Source: CBDUEV01 sp965366365 (GTDB lineage: Bacteria; Actinomycetota; Acidimicrobiia; Spongiisociales; JAENVV01). Taken from it: a stretch of DNA of 64,000 nt. The notes under the pieces were generated by a model. The model did no database searches. It saw only the letters and a list, made by a program, of their open reading frames with translations, and had not been told where the DNA came from. Each line of letters opens with the position of its first letter. The stretch's first letter is position 1. Positions 25,167-32,405 of the stretch are shown one piece after another. A program made the translations under genes and the position numbers. The stretch covers positions 23,731 through 87,730 of the forward strand of contig CBDUEV010000006.1 in the NCBI GenBank assembly GCA_965366365.1, written 5' to 3'.

Positions 25167-26039
25167 TCACTCCGGGCTGATAACCACGCTGCGGCGCGGC
25201 TCTTCGCCCTCCGAATACGAGCGCACCCCGTCGAGCGCCTGTACGGCGTCGTGGATCACCTTGCGGTCGGCCGGATTCATGGGCTCCAGCATCACTTCCG
25301 CCCCATCCTCCCGCACTTGTTCGGCCAGGCGACCGGCATAGATGGCGAGAGCCTCCCGACGTCGCTCGCCGTAGCCGGCAATATCCAGCCGGAGTCGCAC
25401 GTTTTCGTGCGTCTGCCGCTGGACAACCGTCCGCGCCAGCTCGTGGACCGATTGCATGATCGAGCCTTTTGGCCCCACAAGCGCCTCCGTTTGCTCGCCG
25501 CTCACGTTGGCGTGGATGATATCGTCCTCGTCGGCGGAGGCGGTCACCGTGCCTTCCAAGCCAAACGCATCGAGCAATCCAACGAGAAACTCCCTGACGA
25601 CCTCTGCTTGTTCTTCGCGCGTCACGGATGGCTCCTCGTTCTTGGTCGACGCCCCGGCGTTCGATGAACCCGAGTCCTTGTTCGCCTGTGCAGGCCGGTT
25701 GCTTCTTTGGTCACGGCCCTGCGAGCTGCCCTGTTGTTTCCGTTCGGGCCTACCTTGTTTGCCGCCGCTGCGGTCTCTTCCTTGGTTTTGCCCTCTTTCT
25801 GAGGTTTTGGGGCTTTCGCGGTTGGAGTCGTCGCGACCTTTGCCTCGGTTTCGGCGCCGGCGCTTGGGCTTTGCCTTCACCTGAACCACGGCTTGCTTGG
25901 CGCCCATCCCGAGGAAGCCCCGTTCGGGCTCCTGGATCACTTTGACGTCAGCCTGCTTCTCCGACTCCAGCCCGAGTTCTTCGATTGCTGCCTGGACAGC
26001 GATCTCGACCGTCTTTCCTCGTACTTCTACCCACTCCAC
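25167..26039 (-). CDS. jag: Jag / KhpB-type RNA-binding protein (KH and R3H domains)
   Basis: A 290-residue protein. A Jag-N domain (about 1-55) contains FLGMGAKQAVVQVK. A long low-complexity basic linker rich in Arg, Gln, Asn and Ser (about 58-130) follows, then a KH domain (about 150-215; ALVGPKGSIMQSVHELAR) and an R3H domain (about 220-282; YGERRREALAIYAGRLA and MNPADRKVIHDAV). In Gram-positive bacteria it binds RNA and affects cell elongation and division. The linker is longer than in most homologues. It starts with GTG five bases after yidC. Confidence 0.9.
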   Translation of the reverse strand: MEWVEVRGKTVEIAVQAAIEELGLESEKQADVKVIQEPERGFLGMGAKQAVVQVKAKPKRRRRNRGKGRDDSNRESPKTSERGQNQGRDRSGGKQGRPERKQQGSSQGRDQRSNRPAQANKDSGSSNAGASTKNEEPSVTREEQAEVVREFLVGLLDAFGLEGTVTASADEDDIIHANVSGEQTEALVGPKGSIMQSVHELARTVVQRQTHENVRLRLDIAGYGERRREALAIYAGRLAEQVREDGAEVMLEPMNPADRKVIHDAVQALDGVRSYSEGEEPRRSVVISPE

Positions 26040-26044
26040 GATAT

Positions 26045-26878
26045 CTAATTCCTCCTCCGCCGCTGGCGCTTTTTGGCGGACCCTTGCACCTTCTTGGGTG
26101 TCTGGGGCCCTTCCTTCGGCTCGGCCTTTGCCTCCTCGGTTCCCGTTTCGGGGGGAGTGGGCCGGCCGTCGATCTTGTAGATGACGGCCTGTTGGCCGAG
26201 CCGGAAAACGTTTGATGTGGCCCAGTACACGATCAACCCTGCCTGGAAGTTCCAGGCAAAGATACCAAACATGAAGGGCAGGAACTTGGTGATGTTCTGG
26301 GTCATCTGGACCTGCGGGTTCGAGGCGTCTTGAGGGGTGGCCGCCTGGGTATAGGCTTGCTGGAGGAATTGGCCACCCACCATGACCAGGATGGCGAGAA
26401 TATACGGCAGCGTCGTGAGCAGGCCCGCACCAAAGGCGGCGCTTGGTGTCTGGGTGAGATCCATACCGAGCCAGACGGTGTTACCGGCTTCGATCGTGTC
26501 GTGAAGGGCAGAACTGGCCGGTATGAACTCGAGAGGCGTCCTGAGGAGCCGGAACAGGGCGAACCAAATCGGCATCTGAACCAGCATCGGCCCCAGGCAC
26601 CCGGTCGGGCTCGCTCCGTGCTCTCGTTGGAGCTTGATCATCTCCTCCTGGAGTTTCTTCGGGTCTTCCTTGTGCTCCGCCTGGACCTTTCGGACTTCAG
26701 GCTGCATCTGACTGAACGCCCGGGTGGCGCGGGTCTGCTTCAGCGTCAACGGAAAGAGGACGAGGTTGATCAGAAGAGTGAGGCCGATAATGGACCACCC
26801 GAAGTCCGGAACAAGGTCGTAGAGAAAGGCGAGGATCAAGCCGAGGGGATCGGCGATGGTCTTGAGAATGCCGTCCAT
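26045..26878 (-). CDS. yidC: Membrane protein insertase YidC
   Basis: A 277-residue polytopic membrane protein that inserts and folds membrane proteins, alone or with SecYEG. Family features are YDLVPDFGWSIIGLTLLI, LKQTRATRAFSQMQPEVRK, the hydrophilic-groove Arg region and GCLGPMLVQMPIWFALFRLL, with a final helix GLIVYWATSNVFRLGQQ. The C-terminal tail is basic and can contact the ribosome. The ATG overlaps the yidD stop by one base (TGATG). Confidence 0.94.
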   Translation of the reverse strand: MDGILKTIADPLGLILAFLYDLVPDFGWSIIGLTLLINLVLFPLTLKQTRATRAFSQMQPEVRKVQAEHKEDPKKLQEEMIKLQREHGASPTGCLGPMLVQMPIWFALFRLLRTPLEFIPASSALHDTIEAGNTVWLGMDLTQTPSAAFGAGLLTTLPYILAILVMVGGQFLQQAYTQAATPQDASNPQVQMTQNITKFLPFMFGIFAWNFQAGLIVYWATSNVFRLGQQAVIYKIDGRPTPPETGTEEAKAEPKEGPQTPKKVQGSAKKRQRRRRN

Positions 26879-27153
26879 CAGCCGACGGCTCCGTCGAGTT
26901 CCGTCACCGGAGCGTCACCGGTCGGGACCGGGTCGTACCCACCTTCATGCCAGGGATGGCACCGTGCCAAGCGCCGGCTTCCCATGAATACGCCCCTGAT
27001 CACACCGAATCTCCCGATCGCTTCGTACGTGTATCGGGAGCACGTGGGTTCGTATCGGCAGTTCTTACCCAACGACGGCGATACCAGATTCTGGTAGGCC
27101 TTGATCAAGCCGCGGGCCAGTCGTGCCGGCGGAGCAACTCTCGTTTCAGGCAT
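26878..27153 (-). CDS. yidD: Membrane protein insertion efficiency factor YidD
   Basis: A 91-residue protein with the family pattern LIKAYQNLVSPSLGKNCRYE, PTCSRYTYEAI and ARCHPWHEGGYDPVP. It is a small amphipathic, membrane-associated helper of YidC. I use the ATG at 27153, which overlaps rnpA by 8 bases; a longer start inside rnpA at 27198 is unlikely for the family. Confidence 0.92.
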   Translation of the reverse strand: MPETRVAPPARLARGLIKAYQNLVSPSLGKNCRYEPTCSRYTYEAIGRFGVIRGVFMGSRRLARCHPWHEGGYDPVPTGDAPVTELDGAVG

Positions 27154-27517
27154 TTCCAGCTTCTTCCATATCGGTGTTTCCGCCCAGGCCCTGTTCAACC
27201 CACCTCAGAAGGGCGGGAAAGGGTGCGGTGACCACACTCTTCGACGCAATCATTACGTAATCCTTGCCTCGAGGCAGGCCCACTTCTCGAACGGCCTCAC
27301 GCAGTCTTCGCTTGGCCCGGTTGCGAGCCACCGCATTGCCCACCTTCTTGGTGGTGACGATTCCCACGCGGCCGGTCTCGGAATCTGCAGGTGCCTCGAT
27401 CACCAAGAGGCCCCCTGACCTACGACGGGCTCCCATCTTGAAAACCCGCTGAAAGTCGCTGTTGGCACGAAGAAATCCGACGTCGCTACGCGGCGAGGCG
27501 CTGCCGACCTTTGTCAC
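27146..27517 (-). CDS. rnpA: Ribonuclease P protein component
   Basis: A 123-residue basic protein that assists the RNase P RNA in tRNA 5' maturation. Features are FLRANSDFQRVFKMGARRRS and the signature VGNAVARNRAKRRLREAVRE (about 61-80). The only usable start is GTG at 27517, 32 bases inside rpmH; no later in-frame start precedes the conserved part. The RNase P RNA gene (rnpB) is not in this window. Confidence 0.92.
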   Translation of the reverse strand: MTKVGSASPRSDVGFLRANSDFQRVFKMGARRRSGGLLVIEAPADSETGRVGIVTTKKVGNAVARNRAKRRLREAVREVGLPRGKDYVMIASKSVVTAPFPALLRWVEQGLGGNTDMEEAGNA

Positions 27518-27620
27518 GACGGCGCTTGAGGGTGGCCCGACCGGCTCGGGTCCGCATTTTCGAACGAAAGCCGTGCTTACGCTTGCGACGGCGCGTGTTT
27601 GGTTGATAGGTCCGCTTCAT
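27486..27620 (-). CDS. rpmH: 50S ribosomal protein L34
   Basis: A 44-residue very basic protein, MKRTYQPNTRRRKRKHGFRS at its start, which is the L34 signature. TAGGAG lies ahead of the ATG. It is the first gene of rpmH-rnpA-yidD-yidC-jag and is transcribed away from dnaA. Confidence 0.97.
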   Translation of the reverse strand: MKRTYQPNTRRRKRKHGFRSKMRTRAGRATLKRRRDKGRQRLAA

Positions 27621-28139
27621 CGGAACTCCTAGGAGGAACGAGGTGGGCAGAAGATTACGAATGGGGGTGGGCAATGTCAAAGCCGTCGAGGACGAAAAGC
27701 CAAATCCCCATCGTGTAATTCGCCGGTCGAACCGGTGTCGCGGGCTCCAGGCTGCTGGCTCCCGTCACCTGGGGTATTTATAGAGTCACGGCAAGTGAAG
27801 ACAGCTAGGCCGCGAAGAAAAGCTCTATCCCGCGAAAAGTGGCCTAGGCGCCTGACGGGTCCTTCCCGAGCCGGGACGCGAAAACCTACCCTAGAAAAAC
27901 CAGTCCCGACGTGGCCTTTCGCGGTCTCGACCGGTACCGTCGGGCTCGGCAGAGTGCCTTTTTCTCGTTCTTGAAGCCGCCAGCTTCCTCGACCTACACT
28001 CCCAACGCCGCACCAGGTGAGTCGGCTCTCTCGCTTCCCCCTGACGACCTGGACGCGTGCACCCGGCTATGGAGCTGGGAGCTTTCCACATGATGTGGAT
28101 ATACCTGTGGAAAACAAGAAAGAGGTCTAGGAGGGCCCT
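27621..28139. other. rpmH-dnaA intergenic region, candidate origin or promoter region
   Basis: 519 bases without a gene between divergently transcribed rpmH and dnaA. It contains four related elements: CCGCGAAGAAAA at 27810, CCCGCGAAAAGT at 27829, GACGCGAAAACC at 27875, and the inverse CCTTTCGCGG at 27915. CTAG occurs beside three of them. TATTTATAGAGT at 27775-27786 is a possible promoter core. Three DnaA-box-like sites sit at the dnaA end. Whether replication starts here or in the dnaA-dnaN gap cannot be decided from sequence alone. Confidence 0.5.
28082..28114. promoter_or_regulatory. Cluster of three DnaA-box-like sites before dnaA
   Basis: CTTTCCACA (28082-28090), the complement of ATATCCACA (28094-28102) and the complement of TTTTCCACA (28106-28114). 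Each differs by one base from TTATCCACA, and starts are 12 bases apart. They lie 25-58 bases before the dnaA GTG and could serve DnaA self-control or the origin. Confidence 0.68.
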
Positions 28140-29546
28140 GTGACGCAAGTGACTGCAACCGAGTGGGAACTCTTCCGTGACACGGTTCGATCCAAAGTCA
28201 CGGACGTCACCTGGCAGAACTGGCTGGCAGCCCTCCAAACAGAGGGCACCGAGGACAACGTACTCCACCTCACGGCCCCGAGCGACTTCCATCTTCGGTG
28301 GGTGTTCGACAAACACCTCGAGGTGCTCGAAGCGTCGGCTCGCTCGGTGTACGGCTCCGACATCGTCATCGATCTGTCCATGAACCCGGACCACGAGATC
28401 CCCGCAACTCCGGCGGCCGACCTGGAACCAACCGCTGGGCAACCGGCCGGCCGGCAACCGGTTGGCGAACCTCCGCGGCTACATCAGCTGCCTCCCCGCG
28501 AGTTGGATGATCAGCCGGAAGCCAGCCGGCTCCTGGCCCGGTACACCTTCGACCATTTCGTCGTTGGTTCCTCCAACCAGTTTGCCCACGCGGCCGCAAT
28601 GGCCGTAGCGGAACAGCCGGGCCGCCACTACAACCCCCTGTTCATCTACGGCGCCGCCGGATTGGGGAAGACCCACCTGCTGCACGCTGTCGGGCATCAC
28701 TCCATCGAGCTGAACCCCCGCTGTGTCGTGCGCTACGTCAGCTCGGAGAATTTCTTCAATCAATTCATCAACGGCATCCGCCGGAAGAAGATGGACGAGT
28801 TCAAGACCCGCTATCGAACCACCGATGTGCTCCTGCTCGACGATGTTCAGTTTTTCGAAGGGAAGGAGCAGATCCTCGAGGAGTTCTTCCATACCTTCAA
28901 CAGCCTGTACGAGTCGGGCAAACAGATGGTGATCAGTTCGGACCGTCACCCCCGCAACCTCGCCTCACTCGAGGACCGCCTCAGGAGCCGCTTCGAATGG
29001 GGTCTTCTCACTGACATCCAACCGCCGGATGTGGAGACTCGCCTGGCCATCCTCAGGAAGAACACCGACAGGGTCCGACAGCAGTTTCCCGAGGATGTGC
29101 TCCGGTTCATCGCCGAGAACGTCCACGACAACATCCGCGAACTCGAGGGCGCCCTCACCCGCGTGACGGCCTATTCGACCCTCACCGCCAGCGCCATCGA
29201 CCTCGCCATGGCCCAGCAAGTGCTGGCTGACCTGGTACCCAATTCTGCGTCGCGTCCCCTCACCCCGGAAGACATCCTGAGAACGACGGCCGCCAAATTC
29301 GGCTTTGCGGTAGAGGACGTCACCGGGCCGAGCCGTCGAGCACCCCTGGTCCTGGCCCGGCAGATCGCCATGTACCAATGCCGGGAACTGACCAGCTTGT
29401 CTCTGCCTCGAATCGGAGCCCTGTTCGGAGGGCGTGATCACACGACCGTCATGTACGCCATCGGCAAGGTCAAGTCACGCATGGAGACCGATCCGGACGT
29501 CTTCGAGAGTGTGAACAAGTTGTCCCAGGAGCTGAGGAGAACATGA
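28140..29546 (+). CDS. dnaA: Chromosomal replication initiator DnaA
   Basis: A 468-residue AAA+ initiator. Domain I (about 1-85) contains EWELFRDTVRSKVTDVTWQN and is followed by a Pro-rich linker. Domain III has Walker A GAAGLGKTHLLHA (about 171) and Walker B DVLLLDDVQFFEGKEQ. Domain IV (about 375-468) has the DNA-binding signature GALFGGRDHTTVMYAI. A GGAGGG ribosome site precedes the GTG start. It heads dnaA-dnaN-recF-dciA-gyrB-gyrA. Confidence 0.98.
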   Translation: MTQVTATEWELFRDTVRSKVTDVTWQNWLAALQTEGTEDNVLHLTAPSDFHLRWVFDKHLEVLEASARSVYGSDIVIDLSMNPDHEIPATPAADLEPTAGQPAGRQPVGEPPRLHQLPPRELDDQPEASRLLARYTFDHFVVGSSNQFAHAAAMAVAEQPGRHYNPLFIYGAAGLGKTHLLHAVGHHSIELNPRCVVRYVSSENFFNQFINGIRRKKMDEFKTRYRTTDVLLLDDVQFFEGKEQILEEFFHTFNSLYESGKQMVISSDRHPRNLASLEDRLRSRFEWGLLTDIQPPDVETRLAILRKNTDRVRQQFPEDVLRFIAENVHDNIRELEGALTRVTAYSTLTASAIDLAMAQQVLADLVPNSASRPLTPEDILRTTAAKFGFAVEDVTGPSRRAPLVLARQIAMYQCRELTSLSLPRIGALFGGRDHTTVMYAIGKVKSRMETDPDVFESVNKLSQELRRT

Positions 29547-29736
29547 CGCTTATCCCCATCCATCCCCATCCAGATTCTGGGTGGCGCGAAGAACTGGGCG
29601 ATTCTCCCCACCCCCTGTTGAGAGAGAAAGTACGCTGACCAGGCACTTCGTTGAGTTTTCCACTTTCCACAACCCCTAATACTGTTACTACCGGTTTAAA
29701 CAGAAGAACAGAAAGAGAAGAAGGGCTGGCCAACCT
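29547..29736. other. dnaA-dnaN intergenic region, putative oriC
   Basis: 190 bases with DnaA-box-like sites: TTATCCCCA (29550-29558), TTTTCCACT (29656-29664) and CTTTCCACA (29663-29671). An AT-richer stretch with CTAATACTGTTACTA and GGTTTAAACAG follows at about 29676-29702. In mycobacteria and Streptomyces oriC lies in this same gap. Few strong boxes are visible, so the call is mainly by position. Confidence 0.5.
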
Positions 29737-30825
29737 GTGAAGATCCGAGCCGAACGAGATGATCTGGCGGACGTGTTCGACCGCGCCAACCGTGGCGTGG
29801 GTCTCCGGTCAGCGCTACCGATTCTGACGGGAGTGCTGTGCGAGGTGACGGGTAACACCCTTCGGGTCACCGGGACAGACCTCGAGATCACCGTCCGCAC
29901 CACGACCGAGGTCGATGTGCTGGACGAGGGGAGGGTCGTCATCCCCGCCAAGCTGACAGCCAGCGCCATCAGGAAGATGCCGGTTGGGGCGGTCACCCTG
30001 GAATCCAGCGAGGGGGAGTTCCAGATCCTCGGGGGAGGACCGAAGTTCACCGTGCGGGAACTCCCCGTGGATGACTTCCCTCAGGTGCCCGCCGTGGATC
30101 TCGATGGATCCGTGGACATCAACGGCCAGGACCTCACAGAGGCGATCGCCCAGGTGACGATCGCCGCCTCCGGCGACGCCGCCCGTCCCATCCTCACCGG
30201 GGTGCTCATCGAAAACGACGACCAGGGGCTGCGTCTCGTGGCCACAGACAGCTACCGGCTGGCGGTTCGCACCCTGGCAGGCGTTTCGGTGCCAACGACG
30301 GGGCTGGTGCCGGCGCGGGGCCTGCGAGAGCTCGGCAAGACCATCGGCTCGGCCAAGGTCCAAGTGGCGATCCCGTCGCGTGAAGCGGTCTTCGCCTCTG
30401 ATCGCGGCGTGCTCACCCTGCGGCTCATCGAGGGCAATTTCCCGAACTACCGCCAACTCCTTCCCGAGAGCTACCCGAATCGCATGATCGTGAAGAAGGA
30501 GGCTCTCCTGGAGGCCCTGGGCCGCGCCTCGCTGGTGGCCGAAGATCACATCCCCGTTCGGTTGAGATTGTCCGAGGGGGGCGTCGAGGTGACTGTGACC
30601 CGGCAGGACGTCGGAGCCGAGGCCGAACACATTCCCGGTGAATACTCGGGGGAGGCCGACGAGGTGCTCATCGCTTTCAACCCCAAATACCTCGCCGACG
30701 GGGTGGGAGTGATCGACGCCGAAGAGATCGAAATTCAGGTGATCGATGGCCTCAAGCCCAGCGTGATCCGCGGAGTGGGCAAGGATGAGTTTCTCTACCT
30801 GTTGATGCCGGTTCGCGTGGCGTGA
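29737..30825 (+). CDS. dnaN: DNA polymerase III sliding clamp (beta subunit)
   Basis: A 362-residue clamp of three similar domains. The start VKIRAERDDLADVFDRANRG, the GDAARPILTGVL segment, ATDSYRLAVR and the C-terminal FLYLLMPVRVA are family hallmarks; the last residues form part of the peptide-binding pocket. GAAGAAGGG precedes the GTG. Its stop overlaps recF (GTGA). Confidence 0.97.
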   Translation: MKIRAERDDLADVFDRANRGVGLRSALPILTGVLCEVTGNTLRVTGTDLEITVRTTTEVDVLDEGRVVIPAKLTASAIRKMPVGAVTLESSEGEFQILGGGPKFTVRELPVDDFPQVPAVDLDGSVDINGQDLTEAIAQVTIAASGDAARPILTGVLIENDDQGLRLVATDSYRLAVRTLAGVSVPTTGLVPARGLRELGKTIGSAKVQVAIPSREAVFASDRGVLTLRLIEGNFPNYRQLLPESYPNRMIVKKEALLEALGRASLVAEDHIPVRLRLSEGGVEVTVTRQDVGAEAEHIPGEYSGEADEVLIAFNPKYLADGVGVIDAEEIEIQVIDGLKPSVIRGVGKDEFLYLLMPVRVA

Positions 30826-31919
30826 GGCTCGGCTGGATCGAGCTGACCGACTTCCGCTCCTATCGCCAACTGCGATTCGACCCCGATCCCTCGGTCAACG
30901 TCCTGGTGGGGAACAACGCAACGGGGAAGACGAACCTGCTGGAAGCGATCGCCTATCTCGGCTCGCTCCGGAGTTTCCGAGGAGCTCCGGAGGCGGCTCT
31001 CGTGCAGCTCGAGGCTCAGGCGGCGGTCATTCGGGGCGAGGTCATCCATGGAGATTCGTCTTCGCTGGTGGAGATCGAGCTGCCGGCAGCAGGACGGCGC
31101 CGGGTGCAGGTGAATCGGCAGCGTCTGGCACGCTCGTCGGACTTGTTGGGACATCTCCGCATCGTGGTGTTCCTTCCCGACGATCTGGATGTCATCAAGA
31201 GGTCGCCCTCCTACCGGCGGGACTTCATCGACCAGGTGGCCGTACAACTCTGGCCCGGAGCGCATCTCGACCAGGCGGAATACGACCGGGCCCTGCGCCA
31301 ACGAAATACCCTCCTTCGGCAGATGGGCCGCTCCGCCGACGCTCCGACCCTTGCTGTCTGGAACGAGCGTCTCTCACAGGCGGGGGCGAAGGTCATGGCA
31401 CGGAGAGCCCAGGCTTTGGACCGCCTCTCGGAACGGGTCGACGACGCCTACCGTGCGCTCGCCGGCGAAGGCACCCCTGTGTCGTTCTCCTACGACTCGG
31501 ACTGGGGTGGGAGCCTGGACGTAGGGATCTCGGCCTCAGAGCATCAGGCGAGGCTGTGGGCTGCTCTGGAGACCGCTGAGCCGACCGACAAGGACCGACG
31601 CACGACGACGGTCGGCCTGCACCGCGACGAGCCCCAGTTCTTCTTGGCGGGGAGGCCTTCGCGAACGCATGCCTCCCAAGGCGAACAGAGAACGCTGGTG
31701 CTCTCGCTTCGGCTGGCCACCCATCACGCCGTTGCGGCTCTGACAGGCTTGCCACCGCTCTTGGTTCTCGATGATGTCTTCTCCGAACTCGACATGGCTC
31801 GAGCCCAGGCCTTGGCGGACGCGCTTCCCATCGCCCAGACGTTCATCACCACTGCCCGCGACGAGGAGGTGCCGGTGGCCGGCCGCCGGTGGTCCGTCGA
31901 GTTGGGGAGGGTGGCGTGA
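30822..31919 (+). CDS. recF: DNA replication and repair protein RecF
   Basis: A 365-residue SMC-like ATPase that loads RecA at gaps. Walker A is VGNNATGKTNLLEAI (about 29-43), the signature is near THASQGEQRTLVLSLRLA, and Walker B is PPLLVLDDVFSELD. The gene starts at GTG inside the dnaN stop and ends inside the next start, so translation of dnaN, recF and the DciA-like gene is probably linked. Confidence 0.96.
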   Translation: MRLGWIELTDFRSYRQLRFDPDPSVNVLVGNNATGKTNLLEAIAYLGSLRSFRGAPEAALVQLEAQAAVIRGEVIHGDSSSLVEIELPAAGRRRVQVNRQRLARSSDLLGHLRIVVFLPDDLDVIKRSPSYRRDFIDQVAVQLWPGAHLDQAEYDRALRQRNTLLRQMGRSADAPTLAVWNERLSQAGAKVMARRAQALDRLSERVDDAYRALAGEGTPVSFSYDSDWGGSLDVGISASEHQARLWAALETAEPTDKDRRTTTVGLHRDEPQFFLAGRPSRTHASQGEQRTLVLSLRLATHHAVAALTGLPPLLVLDDVFSELDMARAQALADALPIAQTFITTARDEEVPVAGRRWSVELGRVA

Positions 31920-32230
31920 GCCGTCCCGGCGACGACCGGCCCGGCTTGACGAGCTTGTCCGGTCCGCTTCGCGAGGCGCTTCGACGTCTGGGGCTGGCCG
32001 ACATGGATGTCCTGTTGCGCATCATGGCCGACTGGGACGAACTGGCAGGACCCCCGTGGGCCGGGGCCTCGTCCCCTGTCTTTCTGCGGGCGGGGGAGTT
32101 GACCGTCGAGGCCGCCGCCCTGGGAGCAGTCAGAGTGTTGAGATACGCCACCGGAGACCTCATGGAGAAGCTCGACGAGTTCTGTGGTCCAGGGGTGGTC
32201 CAGACGATTCGGGTGGTGGGCCCCGGCTAG
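31916..32230 (+). CDS. DUF721 / DciA-like protein
   Basis: A 104-residue protein at the position of Rv0004 between recF and gyrB. The conserved core is ADWDELAGPPWAGASSPVFL followed by GELTVEAAALGAVRVLRY, typical of DUF721. DciA-type members load the replicative helicase DnaB, so a replication role fits. The GTG overlaps the recF stop (GTGA). Confidence 0.85.
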   Translation: MSRPGDDRPGLTSLSGPLREALRRLGLADMDVLLRIMADWDELAGPPWAGASSPVFLRAGELTVEAAALGAVRVLRYATGDLMEKLDEFCGPGVVQTIRVVGPG

Positions 32231-32297
32231 CGCGCGGGCACGATGCGGGGACGCAGAATCCGGGCCGGCGGGACCGTCCCGAATGCGCCGACAGACC

Positions 32298-32339
32298 TTG
32301 GGTTTCGGGGGTTTTTCTACTAGAGTTACACGTGTGTAA
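32298..32339 (+). promoter_or_regulatory. gyrB promoter with inverted repeat at the start site
   Basis: TTGGGT (32298-32303) and TAGAGT (32321-32326) are 17 bases apart. Overlapping the end of the -10 and the expected start site is TTACAC-GT-GTGTAA (32326-32339), a perfect 6+6 inverted repeat that could bind a dimeric regulator. The gyrB leader would be about 73 bases. Confidence 0.6.
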
Positions 32340-32405
32340 ATACAGCTCCGGCAGGCCCCCCCGAGTCCGCCTGCTGTTGAGCTTTTGCGATCAAGAAGGA
32401 GCCCT

